This document shows, piece after piece, positions 23,326 to 35,494 of a stretch of DNA of 64,000 bases (positions are counted from its first letter, which is position 1; each line of letters starts with the position of its first letter). The translations under genes were made by a program, and so were the position numbers. The stretch lies in NCBI GenBank assembly GCA_015501595.1, contig JADNRX010000132.1, forward strand, positions 62,001 through 126,000, given 5' to 3'. Source of the DNA: Hymenopellis radicata (taxonomy: Eukaryota; Basidiomycota; Agaricomycetes; Agaricales; Physalacriaceae). Under the pieces are notes generated by a model. It saw only the letters and a program-made list of their open reading frames with translations. It was not told the DNA's origin and did not search any database.

Positions 23326-23999
23326 TTGTGGGTGGTGGACGTCGTGATTGAAGGGTAGTCGAAAGCCCATGAAAGTGGGGTCACCTTTCTTGGAAACCCC
23401 GATCATCTGCAGGGTCCAATTCCGAATTCGGCATGCTGTCCCGGAGCTGTTCTGTCTTTTCCAGCCTATCTATTTCTGATACCATGCTCACAAAGTACTT
23501 GCTGTTCATATCGACCGTTGGCACACCTCAGAGCCTGTTCAATCACAAAGCAGGCTCTTTTCTTATTGTTCTGAGCGACTATTGTTTTCGTACCCTCTTC
23601 CTCTCGAGGCCGGGTATTACCTACTATATCTTACCTGTGTTCGGGCTTGTTTTCTCCGTTCCGCCATGACGTTATGTCGACCGGAGCGGGCTATGCTGCG
23701 CGGGAAGCATGGGCGGTCTTGCCTCCCACGAGCCTCTAACTTTCACGCTCACTGCATTTACTGATGTCAGTATCGCCGCAATTCAGCGGTATACTTGTAA
23801 GGATGCCCGTGTTGGTCCGATGCGCGCTCACCATGATATAACCACATGGGACACATCCGAGTCGCCGTCGGTGATGACTTTTCACGCCACCATTACAGAC
23901 GCGTAAAATTTGAATACCCCGTCGTCAATCGTACAGCCTCTGTATTCAGTTCATACATACAACAAGAAACATCAAATCCGGCACATTCTTTCATCTGCT

Positions 24000-24576
24000 T
24001 TAAAGCTGGCTCCTTATATTGTCTCCCTCCACCAGAATACAAGGACCTCCGTAGATCACACGTTCCTCCAGCCCGTTCTCCTTGATGTACTCGATGACCG
24101 CGGCGTCTTCTGCGCCGGGTTGGAGCCACAACGCGGGAATGTCAAGTTCTTTCGCTTCCTGTAGCAGACCCAGGGTGATCTACGACATGTCGTCCGTCCA
24201 AGGCCCAACGAAGGAAAATGAAACGCACCTTAGCGTTGGTTATGATGCTGACCGAGGTCTTCGACGGTGTGGAAAGCTGGCTCAACTTCTGGACAGTGGA
24301 GATTCCCTCAAGCTCGGCTTCTTTCTAGTTCCAATGTTTCAGCATTTTCAGAAACAGATGACGAGCTGAGCTGAGCCTTACGGGATGTACGGGCTTGACT
24401 TCCAGGTTTCTTGCCTGATACCACTTCAACACCTATGCATGTGTCGAATGAAGATCCTATATTGCGCCACTGAAACACACACACACCTTGGTGCCAAACT
24501 TGGACTGATCCTTCGATGCACCCACAACAGCAAAGGAAGGCGACGATAGGAAGAGCTTTTTCGTTGCGTGAGACAT
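24000..24576 (-). CDS. CoA-binding (Rossmann-fold) domain protein, YccU-like
   Basis: Small cytosolic protein of the CoA_binding_2 family. From ATG 24576: FAVVGASKDQSKFGTKVLKW (the GAS nucleotide-binding turn), VKPVHPKEAELEGI, VSIITNAK, ALWLQPGAEDAAVIEYIKEN and VIYGGPCILVEGDN before a stop at 24000. Three introns keep phase. About 138 residues, normal for the family. Biochemical role unknown; related bacterial proteins bind CoA or act as subunits of CoA ligases. Confidence 0.88.
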
Positions 24577-24611
24577 GGTGAATGATTCTTGACGTGGGAG
24601 CAGTTCGAAAG

Positions 24612-24618
24612 CTTTATA
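24612..24618 (-). promoter_or_regulatory. Possible TATA box of the CoA-binding gene
   Basis: TATAAAG on the minus strand, only 36 bp upstream of the ATG at 24576. If used, the 5' leader would be very short, so it may be fortuitous. Confidence 0.3.
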
Positions 24619-24623
24619 GTCGA

Positions 24624-25300
24624 CGGATTTAGAGTGGACGCGTGCGTCTTACTCAGACGTGCGTGACTGGATTACCGATAGTCAATAAATTGTGCATGAT
24701 GAACAGTCTGTCGCAGATGGTGCACGGTGATGTGATTGAGGAGGTACAGTGTGGATCTTTTCGTGGATGTAAGTATGCTGTAGGAGATCAGTTTGATAAG
24801 ATATTATGATGGACGTTGCAGCCCGGAGATCGGATGCATGGTGGTGGCGCAGTGAGGGCAACATTATGTAAAGACCTAACAGAATGCGAGCGAGGCGGCT
24901 ACAGTTAATGAGGAAACCACTCGCCCTTGCTCGGTATCTCTTGTGTTAACAGCCGCACCTCAGCGTCAATTACCTCTTCCTCTTAATCCTTTCCTTAATC
25001 CCGCTTCTCCTTGACGTTCAATAACACAAGACAGACAGGTGAAGATACAATGAAGATACCTAACAGCTTGAATGAATGAATGGATCCAGCGCTTGTTGTT
25101 ATGGACTCAACCGAAAACGGCAATAGCCGGACCCTGACCGGACCGACTATCCATGATCATTGGTAAACAAGTGTAATCATCTCCTCACTATCACTGACGA
25201 CGCCGGCAGCCTCTGCGCTCATGCTCAAACGGTAGCTACTGGGACGAGACTTGCACCAGTCTATAGGGCCGTTCTCAGCGTTGTACACAGCGTCACAATA
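24624..25300. other. Divergent intergenic region between CoA-binding gene and ADA2
   Basis: About 680 bp with no convincing coding frame. It presumably holds the promoters of both genes. Confidence 0.5.
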
Positions 25301-27667
25301 ATGACCATAACCCAGAGAAAACCCGCCCACGCAGATGATATAATAAGTGCGTATTTCGCGCCATTGTCGGGCCTGCATGGCGATATTGACTATATGTAGT
25401 AAACGAACCCGGCGACCAGTACAATTGCGACGCGTGTGAATGCGATTTGACACACAGTGTCCGTATTAAATGTGCGGATCCGGTGTGTGAGCTGGGCGAT
25501 GGCGTCGACATTTGCCCGAGATGTTTCTGCGCAGGAAAGGAGTTTGCAAAGCACAAGAGAGGCATCCATATCGAGTCATTGTGAGTGGCAGAAGCAAAGT
25601 GCAAACACGCAGTGCTGACTGGCTTGGAAAGGAAATGAATTCGTATCCGATCTTCACTGAGGATTGGGGCGCCGACGAGTAAGCCTTTCTTCATAGACAA
25701 TGATTGAAACCAGACTGAACAAGAGTCAAGAGAATTATTGCTGTTGAAGGGAATCGCCTCGCAAGGTTTCGGGAACTGGAAGAAGATTGCAGAGCATATC
25801 GGCACGCGGACTAAAGAGGAAGTCGAAAGACACTACAAACAAGTTTACATAAAATCCCAGAATTGGCCGATACCCGTAAGCGCTCTCACTCTTCAGTTAT
25901 CTTCGTCATACTCAAATAATACTCTAGCCTATGGATCGTGAATTTACCGTCGATCAGACAGAGTTCCAGGAACGAAAGCGTCGAAGGATAAAAGAGATGG
26001 ACGAAGCTCCCCTCCCCCGTTAAACCGACACCAGTATCTCTTCCTGGCATACACGAAATACAGGGATACTTTCCTGGCCGCCTAGAGTTTGAACACGAGA
26101 TTGACAACGAAGCAGAAGACCTCGTCAAGGACTTGGAATTCGGCGTATGTCTGGAATGGGGCGGTGACGAGATAATCGAGGACGAAAATGACCTGGACGT
26201 AAAGGCACGCCAACGGTGGGAGGAGGAACGAAGAAATCCTCAACCGTTACCACCACCTCCGTTGTCCTATGATATCAACGGGCGGATACCAGGCAAGGGA
26301 CCTGCGCCCATGCAGGGTATCGTTAACGGTGTTGTTAATGGATTCCATCCACCGTCAGAAAGCTCGAGCGTGCGCCCCAAGTCGGAGGACCGTGATGGTG
26401 CCAACGGCACTGCTTCAGGCGACGAAGAAGAGGTCGAGGAAGTTACTCAGCCGCCACCAGTAGAGACGAAAGAGTCCCTCGCCTTCAAACTTACCCTAAT
26501 GGAAATGTATGCGCAGCGCGTCAAGAAACGCTTAGATGGAAAAGCAGTCATTCTCGACCGAGGGCTGCTCGAGCATAAAAAGGTAGGCATCTTGCTCCTG
26601 TCAAGTACGATTACTGACTCGTGCATCAGATGCAAGCTGCGGACAAGAAGCGTTCCCGCGAGGAGCGAGATATTTTACATCGACTACGTCCGTTCTCTCA
26701 GCTGCAAACCGCGAAGGATTATGAGGACTTTTCCAACGATATTTTATGTAGGAGTTACATGCCCCATGACGTCGCAGTATATCTGACGTGCACCACCATC
26801 AGACGAAGCGCTTCTTCGCCACCGCATTGCAGAACTCCAGAGCTTCCGCCGTCTCGGTCTGCAAACCGCAGGCGACATCGAAAAGTACAAGACCGATGTG
26901 CAGAAACGGGTACGTCAACTCTTCTCTGTCAATCGTGCAGTCAATGACTGTTATACGTACAGGCGACAGCGAAAGCTAATCATCGCGATTACGCTGTAGA
27001 GAAGAACAGGGCGGGCGGGCGTCAATCGTCAGGACCTGATCCTTCTCGTCGTGGCAGTCATATTGATTCCGATGGACATGAGCGTGAAGGCACACCTCGG
27101 CCTGGGACATCAACCCTGACTGCGCGCAAACCACGTATGTACCCAACACACCTCTTTATGCTTACTGACGTATTCGTAGCTCAACCGCTGAATATCGCCA
27201 ACAGCCCTTCGTTGCACCTTCTCTCACCCGGGGAACAAGGGTTGTGCTCATCGCTGCGCATCCTCCCGAAGCCGTATCTCGCCATTAAAGAGACGCTCGT
27301 GCGCGAGTACGCACGGCGCGGAGGGAAGCTTCGCCGACGCGAAGCGCGCGATCTCGTCAAGATCGATGTGAACAAGACCTCGCGCATATGGGATTTCCTC
27401 GTCCAGGCGGGATTCCTCAAGATCAACGTAGAACCTACACTTACTCAGACTCCCAGGTCAGTTTTTTCTGCCTTTACGCGATTAAGATGCTTATCATATC
27501 ATAGTGCAACCGCAAGCGTGAATGGGTCGCCTGTCAAAGATTCCAACCAAATTTCACGCACACCTTCGATCGCGATGGCTGCGCCGCCGCTTCCTGGTCC
27601 ATCACTCTCATCGCTTCCCTCGCTTCCTGGGCCCGTGTTGCCTAACGTCCCGAGTCAGAATCCATAA
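25301..27667 (+). CDS. ADA2: Transcriptional adaptor Ada2 (SAGA/ADA HAT module), with apparent frame breaks
   Basis: Adaptor subunit that stimulates Gcn5 in SAGA. From ATG 25301 (MTITQRKPAHADD): ZZ zinc finger with CDACECDLTHSVRIKCADP and DICPRCFCAGKEFAKHKRG; SANT domain with GIASQGFGNWKKIAEHIGTR and KEEVERHYKQVYI; middle region FTVDQTEFQERKRRRIKEMD, LEFEHEIDNEAEDLVKDLEF; C-terminal SWIRM domain LHLLSPGEQGLCSSLRILPK to TSRIWDFLVQAGFLKIN; Ser/Pro-rich tail to the stop at 27667. Two places lose frame: at 25561-25563 one C is needed (GGC to GGCC) to read GHPYRVI before the next intron, and at 26009-26018 two C runs (CCCC, CCCCC) each seem one short. With those, the protein is complete. Convergent with the dehydrogenase gene. 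Confidence 0.93.
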
Positions 27668-27875
27668 CGACCGAACGTTGATGTTAATGATACCCGCATG
27701 CCCCACATACTTATACGCTCCCATCTACGATCCGTACCTCACACTGTATTCCATCCATCTGCACGCATCATCTGTATCTTATTTGTATTGCATGTATTCG
27801 TTTTTCGGGGTCACCCGCCAGGCAGCCTGAGCGAGACAAAGCTCCGGAATTTGCGCCACACAATAAGGGCTAAGG

Positions 27876-29287
27876 CTAAGGAAAGTAACGCGGGCCGTAT
27901 GTACGGTAACGAAGTTCGTAAGAAGCGCCAGCGTGTCTTAGGCTTCGGATCGCTGCAGAGAGGTCGTCAGGATGTTCCAAGGTGCGAATGTGTACGCACC
28001 TCGGGTGATTCCGAGATGGATTCATGAGATGGTTCAATTTGTCGTAGACGCCAACCTTGAGCTCCTCCTTCGGCACAGCGTAGAGTGGTCCGTCATCTAA
28101 CACAATCCAGGAAGCCCCGCTTGTTTCCGAGTCGGGATTTGTGGCGGTGTAGAATATCGCTCCAGCGACGCGTGTAATAGGGCTAAGAGGAAGCTCAAAC
28201 GGTAATGACTCTATATGCGGATAAAGAAGGTCGGTTTCTACGTCATAAGACATGATGCGTCGGAATGTGGCGCCAGTAAAATGAGCGACATACCAGCAAA
28301 GAACGGATGAAGAACAGCAATACGGATATTAAGATCAGAAAATACGGGGTATATGGAGCGCTGTGAATACATCATCAGCCACTTTCAGACACGCGATGCG
28401 AAATGAGGATTAGAGTTTAATGACTTGCCATAAGACCCAAGACGGCGTGTTTTGTCGCGGTGTATAAGCAGGCGCGGGGCAAGGCTTGCCAGGATGCTGT
28501 GAAACAAGGCGTGTTTGAGAAGCAAGGATCGATTGTGGGCAATGGGGAGGCTGACCGACGGAGCCGAGAAGGACTAGGGACTTAAGATCGGCCGTGCTCC
28601 GAGAAATGGAGAGGTAATGTTGAGCTAGATGGGTCGCTAGTGGTGGATTGTAAGTTATGATGCAGAGACACATACAATGGCATGCTTACTATACAACGCC
28701 CCAACCAGGTTGATGTCTACTGTGGTTAGCTGAGGCGGGAGTGGTCGGGCGTGGTCATCCAGGCGAATGTTGGTAAATCGTCCGACTTCAGTGACGTTGG
28801 CGTTGGCGACCTACATAGAGAAATCAATCCGTCGTACGAAGGACGGGTTTGGGAATCTTACCACAATGTCAACGACGCCGTACTCCCTGACGGCCAACTC
28901 GAAGAGCTCCAGAACGTTATCCCAAATAGTCACGTCGCATCGCGCCCAAACAGCCGTCCTGTCAGGCTAGTTAGTTGGCAGCAAGAATGACTTGTGTGCG
29001 AGCAATTTACCCGCCCACGACCAGCTGAATCTCCCTCGCTATTTCGGACGCCGCGAACGCGTCTTGGTCGCCAATGACCAGCTTAGCACTTGGGTATGCT
29101 AGTAAGTAGTTAGTCCAAGCTTACAAGACGCCGCCCACCCATAGAACGCAAACCGAATCGCCGTCTCCCGCCCAATAGCATTAGCAGCGCCCGTGATGAG
29201 CACCACCTTTCCCATGACGCGCGCGCTGTGTTCGAAGAGCGCGTCATCCAAGATTGGGGACCATGGCGGGGGATGCGAGAGAGCCAT
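27876..29287 (-). CDS. Short-chain dehydrogenase/reductase
   Basis: NAD(P)-dependent oxidoreductase of the classical SDR family. From ATG 29287: VMGKVVLITGAANAIGRETA (TGxxxGxG cofactor loop), AKLVIGDQD (acidic residue after beta-2, favouring NAD), RCDVTIWDNV, VVDIVVANANV (NAG-like), SLVLLGSVASW (catalytic Ser region) and YTATKHAVLGLM (catalytic YxxxK), then YPVFSDLNIRIAVLHPFFA, ETDLL and a long C-terminal part to the stop at 27876. One intron after LGLM starts with GC (gcaagt) and ends cacag; the others are GT-AG. All phases fit. Substrate unknown. Divergent from VTI1 with 426 bp between starts. Confidence 0.85.
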
Positions 29288-29713
29288 CTTACATGAGAGG
29301 CGGGACTACTGACACTGTGGGGAAGGGAGGCTAGATCCATTTATTATTATGTAGGTGTTTGTGGATGTTTCGGTTACACAAAACAGCTACGTATAGGTGC
29401 CGTCGGATGCTGTATCGTCCGGTCAGGGAGGAGGAACTTGGACAATGGAGGCGCAGCTAGGACATGCTTTTGATACGAGGAAGCATGTTCTAGTACGGAT
29501 ATGGAGCCAGAACAGATAAGCGAGGCTTGGACAAAGGAAGGAACCAGGGGTCAGGACATTTCCGAAATTGATGTTGCCACTTTCGACAAGGGTCGAGGTC
29601 GCGTTGTTTGGCACTGACATTGGTGAACAAACAGAGCATGCCGGATATTGTTCCCGCGGCATGATGCCGCGGAGCGTGTGCCAGGCTGCTGCTGAACAGC
29701 TACGACGACGACG
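29288..29713. promoter_or_regulatory. Divergent promoter region between the SDR gene and VTI1
   Basis: 426 bp between two divergent start codons, without a coding frame of note. No specific box could be assigned. Confidence 0.4.
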
Positions 29714-30605
29714 ATGGACACCCCTGCTGGCCTATTCGACTCCTACAGCCAGGACTATGACCACACAATCAAATCCATTCGGACTAAGCTCGAGGTCGAA
29801 GCCAAGGACCAGTTCGGAGGTACCCCTACATTTATCCATCCTCGCAAAGGCACCTAACAGCTGCGAATAGAACAGCGAAAAGCGACACTTCGACGAGTAG
29901 AAGTCGAGCTGGACGAGGCTGACGACATTGTATGTTGACTTACTTTTGTTTCCATGGCAAACACTCACCTCAATAACCCCAGATTTCCCAACTCGAAGTT
30001 GAAATACAAGGAATCCCCTATCCATACGGCCCCAGTACTCTGCGCGTCTCAAGCAGGCCAAGACGGACTTGAACCGGTTCAAGAAGCTGTCCAAGGACCT
30101 GCACTCGCAGTCATCGCGGACGGACTTGCTCGGTGCCAAGAACCGCTTTAGAGCGGGCCCGACGTCCGACGACCCGTATGGGGAGCAGAATGACCGGACA
30201 CGATTGCTGGCGGGTACAGAAATCCTGTCCGATGGTACTCGGCGGCTGGAGGATTCGCGCAGGATAGCCCTGGAGACTGAGTCGCAGGGTGCGGACATTA
30301 TGCGCAATCTGAGGCAGCAGAGGGAACAAATGGAAAACGCGCGCGATACTGTACAGTATTTTCCTCGCTGTGTTCATACGGATACTGATATCGAGTGCAG
30401 CTACATACCGCCGATATATCAATAGGCCGTGCGTCGGGGACCATCAAGGGCATGATACATCAGTAAGTGTGAATGAAGTCGCAAGACCAGTGTAGCTCAT
30501 GTTCATGCTAGGATGTATAAGCAGCGATTCATTCTCGGAGCTCTCGTCGCTGTTCTTATCATTGTTGTGATTCTCATTCTCTACTTCAAGCTTGTCCGAC
30601 ACTAA
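29714..30605 (+). CDS. VTI1: v-SNARE Vti1, with an apparent one-base frame break
   Basis: Qb-SNARE for Golgi/endosome/vacuole fusion. From ATG 29714: MDTPAGLFDSYSQDYDHTIK, LRRVEVELDEADDI, ISQLEVEIQGIP, then YSARLKQAKTDLNRFKKLSK, the SNARE motif region TRLLAGTEILSDGTRRLEDS to LRQQREQMENARDT, LHTADISIGRASGTIKGMIH and a C-terminal anchor RFILGALVAVLIIVVILILY ending KLVRH. Introns keep phase. Between IQGIP and YSARLKQ the frame slips by one at the CCCC run 30015-30018; one more C would restore a normal Vti1 linker (LSIRPQ). Because VTI1 is essential in yeast, an assembly error is the likelier cause. Confidence 0.9.
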
Positions 30606-31025
30606 TTCTTCGTCGGTCGCGGCATCTGCGGTTGATCTGCAATTCTCCATGTACTGGTTTTATCTTTATGATTTTCTCCTCTAATATTTATCACGCGGAC
30701 TCCTTCCATCGAAGTTGTCGGAATGCAAACTACTCCATATGAGGATAATTTGACGGACGGACGAGGTTCTTGTGGCGCTTTGCATTCTGATTGTCAACCG
30801 AGCCGAAATCAGGATCTCTACCTATGGTTTAAGAGGTTACGTCCCGTTGTAACAGTCGAAAATGCGTGCCATGCTCGAGCAAATCGAGGAAGGAGGCCAG
30901 ATGGTGGGACATATGGGTGCCGGAGGCACCGTGAGGAGAGGTCTCAACTTCGACCTCCATGTAATTGAGCTTAGGGTAGGGGAGCTTGAAGTCCTTCTTT
31001 CCCCTCTGTCACTGTCAGAAACGCG
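30606..31025. other. Intergenic stretch, nothing recognised
   Basis: 420 bp between the VTI1 stop and the start of the right duplication arm. A plus-strand frame (from about 30862) runs on into the arm but has no domain and is not matched at the left arm. Confidence 0.4.
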
Positions 31026-31488
31026 AGTCAAGAAACGTTTTCACTGGAAAGACACACTAAGTAGTCCAAGCGGGCCGTCCAGATTGGTATTCGTGAACCG
31101 GAGGCAATGGATCCCTCGTGTTCTTTCCGCCGAGGTTGGATGTTCATACTGTAATGCGCCGGCACTGGGCAGTCAGCAATCTACCTTCAGACTCCGCATT
31201 GGTCCCACGCACCTTCGACTCGACTTCCATCAAGTCGTCTCACCAGTCAAGCCGACATATAACTTGTTTCACAGCGCTGTTTGATCATCAGTTCGATCTG
31301 TGCGTGTCCCTCTTTAGACTTTCTTTTCTTGGCTTACACCAATATTATTCCTGCTTAGGCGCTGAACGTTTGCGACTGACGCGTCTCAGTCAGGCTCTTT
31401 TTGAAGGCAAGTCATTTATCCCTGTTTTCCTTTCACCTTAACACTGTGTTACACTCAACGCCAACGAATTTCTTCCCAGTATTCCGCC

Positions 31489-32759
31489 ATGATGTCATCC
31501 TCGCATATTTCGCTCCCACCCGAACTCCTGGACATGATTATCCAGCATCTTTCCGGTCACAAAAACGCCCTTCGGAGCTGCGCGCTAGTATCGCGGACCT
31601 GGTCGGGGTTCAGTCAACGCGCTCTATTCCGCGACGCCCAGGTGAAGCTCTGGACCTACGAGTACATGACCAAACTGCTTGCCGATCTCATATCCGTTCC
31701 CCATCTGCAAACGCTCGTCCGCAGCTTGGCAATCTATCAACGCTACATTAATGATGTTATTCCTTTAACCGCCCACATGTCCTGCCTCGCATCTGTGCTT
31801 CCTCTTCTTCCAAATCTTATGAAAGTCATGTTTCAAGACGAGGACATCGACGCCAGAAGAATAGTAGCAACTAGATCTTATCTCGATTTGATCCCAAATG
31901 TCTTGGGGGAGGCGCCTCTTGTCGAGCTTAATATCGACATCTATTCCCTCGAAATCTTCCATCATTTTTTTGGGATTTTGGCAGGAACAAACGTTAAGCG
32001 AGTCCATTTGTTTGGTCTCGTTAACCGTCGCAATGTGGAGTTGGGGGCGACACGCAAGCGCTTGCACCTTCCCTCGCTACAAATCATTCGCTTCGGAGTT
32101 GACGGTCTACAGGAGGAATTCTACAATTGCCTCACGCATAGTTTTGACCTTCCCAACCTGAAGCAGTGCGAATTTGTTACAGAATTTGCAGACGAGTTAC
32201 TACGTTGGCATGATGTATTGCTTCGAGGAAAGTTTCCTCCTCTCGAGTTGTTCAAATTGGAACTGGCAAATGGTACGTAGCAATCGCTAACTAACGTGAC
32301 ATTCTGGATCTAACCATAGCTGAAGGCTTCACCGAGGATCTCCAGTATGCAGGTATCCCTGAAGAAGATGCATACCGTCCACTCCCACTTGCTAGTCTAC
32401 CATTCCAACATGTACACTTGAGTGTAAACACCGGAGACCGTGATGAGACACGCAAGTTCATCGAATGGTGGTCCTCCACATTTCGCGCCCTCTCCGACTC
32501 CAAAGCGACGATACATTTCACGGAGCTTACATTCTCGTTTACGGATCTCCCAGATATCGATACTCTTGAGGAAGAGTGGAATTCGCTCGACAACAGTCTA
32601 GCACATACGATGTTTAGCAGTGTTCGGAGCATTCACTTCAGGGGAATTGATGGGCAGAGTGAACTGATTGGCACTGAGGCGGCGTATACGGTCCTCGGAG
32701 ACAGAATACGGCTTGTCCTGCCTCGGCTTGCAAGTCGAGGTGTTCTTCGTTTGGACTAG
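31489..32759 (+). CDS. F-box/LRR protein B, right copy
   Basis: Twin of the 15485-16757 gene in opposite orientation: MMSSSHISLPPELLDMIIQH F-box, SCALVSRTWSGFSQRALFRD, hydrophobic repeats, intron at about 32273-32320 (donor gtacgt, acceptor catag) and a second exon ending VLRLD at 32759. Both frames are complete. Substitutions relative to the left copy cluster in the first-exon repeat region (for example AQVKLWTYEYMTKLLADLI versus AQVNLYTYKNMTNLLDDLI), leaving the F-box and second exon nearly unchanged. Confidence 0.85.
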
Positions 32760-33795
32760 GGTAGCGGTGCAGGAAAGCGTCGGAGAGGCCGCGCAGCTAC
32801 ACGATGCAGCTGGAACCCGAGGGCGCGCGATCGCGCATGCCAGGTTGTGCGCCCAACGCACTGTATATTCATCATTGTTGTATTCTTTATTGTTGCTATT
32901 GAGCTGGATGTTACCCTTCACATTGCCTCGTCTCCAGCCGTCTCATGAAAGGTACATATCTGCATCTGAAGCATCGCCAGTGTCAGTGATGATTAGGGCA
33001 GATCTCAACTTGATTGGTGAAGGGGGCGACTTAGATTGTAAATTCCATTCGAACACAAGCAGGGGTAACTAGAAGTATGTATACATGGTAGATGTTGAGC
33101 AACAGAAACAACAGGAAAGCATATCAAGCACCGCTCCTCAGCCGACTGCTTGAGGATGAGAAACATCATCGGAATGACATTGCTGCTTCTCGATCCCGGC
33201 ACATCCGCAGCAATACTTCATGAGCTCGGCCGCGAACGACAACTGAGAGTCTTTGTTTGGTCTTGAACGCCGCTGCCAGTGGTGCACGTAAGATTGATGT
33301 CTTGGGCACCTACATACCTGCCTCGCCAACAGTCTCGAATCGGTGATAGCACAGACGAAGGCTGAAACGGTATGCGGGCTCAGGGCTCTCAGCTAGTCAG
33401 GAGGCGTTTGCCAAATTCGGTCATTTTTTGGGGAGCACGTGGGCGTTCCTCCCTCTGTCTTCGACGAGCATCCTCAGCAGGAACCGTCCTGCGCGCCCAG
33501 ACTGCTAAGAGGTATCGCTTATTCGGCAGAATATCCGGTATCTTGATTCTCTTGTAGATTGGAGACACAACTTCAGGTGGCGACAAACTCGTTAGCACAA
33601 TTTTGGTGTCGACGCGCTTCGCAGTATAGTAACGCGCCCAGCTCGAGTAAGTTACCTTGGGTTATATACAAGGCATGCTCAAGACTAATGTTCTGTACTA
33701 GCTCACTCTCCTTGAACAATTGAAAGATTATTACAGGTGAAAGACCCCAGCTTCGAAGTTTGCTGCATTGAACTGAACCTAGTTAAGTTCCAACC
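32760..33795. other. Middle of the right arm, no recognised gene
   Basis: Counterpart of 14048-15484. Short frames only; the junction near 33119-33121 marks where about 400 bp present in the left arm are missing. Confidence 0.4.
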
Positions 33796-35494
33796 ATGGC
33801 GGATACTACAAATACAAATTATTGTCCCAACTGCGCCTGCATTCTACTTCGGCCTGGCGAAGAAGCTGGTGGGACGCGCACAGCGCGTGTAGAGGAGCTT
33901 CTACGTCAGAACCACCCTCTGCTTGACGTGGAGCTATCTGCTTTTCGCAAGATAGCGGACGACGCGCGCGCGACTCTCGACGACTTGGACTCGAAGATCG
34001 TCCAGACACGAGAATTGCTAGAGAATCTCCTCTCGGCACGACAACAGGCGCAGTCACGTCTCGAAGACGCCAAATTCCTCCTCCACCCCATGCGCTCCAT
34101 CCCGAATGAAATTCTATCCGAGATATTTGGTCATTGTGTATTGAGGGCTTACAGCACTGAGGATCCCGACGCGCTGGCGGCTGGACCCCAAGGGTGCACC
34201 CTGGCTGTTGACTCGAGTCTGCCATCGCTGGAGAGAGCTCACAATCAATTTGCCCAAGCTGTGGACACATCTCTTGCTTGATTTTGACAAGCACGAGGGA
34301 CATATCACCCGTCGCCAGTGCGTTTACAAAGTGGAGCTCTTCAATGAACGATCGAGAGGGCTTCCAATGTCCGCCTATCTCGGCAGCATAGAGAGTGTTA
34401 TAGACCATCCAGTCATCCCGGTTCTTGAAATCAGCATCCCGCGTTGGGAATATCTGGACGTGGACCTTCCACAGTCATCCTTGCAGTGCCTGTCTGGAAA
34501 CAACTTCTTGAAACTACGTATGCTCGTCGTACGCCCCAATACGGAGGATGAGTGGCACTTAAATCTTGATGTATTCAAATCAACAAGTGCACCTGTCCTT
34601 CGAACTTTGGAGGTACCTCCGGATAGCCCCTGGCGAGCCCTGGAGCATGTTGTACTTCCTTGGTCCCATCTCACCTCCATTGTGGGTTTTCCCGCCTTTG
34701 ACGCAGATGGCTTGAAAATTTTGCTTACCTTGGCAAACTTGGAGGATCTTGAAGTCGATGCTAACGTTTCGGCCACTCATGCTCCAATCCGCGGTATGGT
34801 CCCACTCCCGAAGCTTCGTCGTCTTACCATTATCGAGGGCGACAATGCCGCTGGCCGTAGCAAAGAGTTTTTCTCCGCATTGGCCATCCCGCATTGTCTG
34901 AACTCACCCTCGAATATCAGGTCGCCTCAATCATCCATTTTCCGACATCACTGTCTCCGCTCGGGAATCTAACAAAGTTACATATCAATTGCGAGATGGA
35001 CTCGCACGGCGTCAACACCCAGCATCTGTTAAACTTCCTCACCCTTACCCGCCACGTCGAATGGTTGTGCCTTTATGATCTCAATATCACAGTTGAGTTC
35101 GTTGATGGTCTCAACCGATCCAAATTCCTGCCTCCTCGACTGCCACGTCTGGATTTCTTGGATCTTAGCAACTGCGAATATAGTCGTACCCTTGCCAAAG
35201 ATTTGAACCCGCTCTTGGAGATGTTATGCTCACGGCTACTGAGAGTGGAGGACAAACTCTGTTCGCTCTTCTGATCATGCTGGTATAGGCGGAAGTGGGC
35301 AGAGTTCATCCGTTAATGATGTTGGAGTGGTGTCTAGGCTGGAGTCCAAAGATCAGTGCGTCTTTCTGAAAAGGTTACGGATTCCACGTCGGTCGTACTT
35401 TTATATGAGACGTGACTCGCCGGATATATTTCAGCTCTTCACGTCGCAGCTAGAACTGGAATGTGGCGTTACCTCGGAAGACAATTATCCTTAG
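33796..35494 (+). pseudogene. F-box-like protein C, right copy (frameshifted)
   Basis: Starts MADTTNTNYCPNCACILLRP and is uninterrupted through the F-box-like MRSIPNEILSEIFGHCV, with CAG where the left copy has TAG. Near 34172-34180 an extra GCGGCTGG-like segment (net +7 bp against the left copy) throws the frame; the homologous sequel WRELTINLPKLWTHLLLDFD continues in the next frame from about 34208. A second slip near 34889-34893 (ATCCCGC, one base short of the left copy) leads to LSELTLEYQVASIIHFPTS. After a stop at 35272-35274 a further part homologous to the left gene end reads LELECGVTSEDNYP to 35494. Probably non-functional. Confidence 0.7.

Larger units (their letters stand above)
31026..35494. 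repeat. Right arm of the large inverted duplication
   Basis: Inverted counterpart of 12324-17215. It begins at GTCAAGAAACG with an abrupt loss of similarity on the centre side, and carries the F-box B upstream block, F-box B, the middle region and F-box C. Genes in both arms point away from the centre. Shorter than the left arm, mainly through the missing 400 bp. Confidence 0.85.

Noticed and set aside
30862..31284. 140-codon frame crossing the right-arm boundary
   Set aside because: Its first half lies outside the duplication and its second half is non-coding upstream DNA of F-box B with frame-shifting indels between arms.
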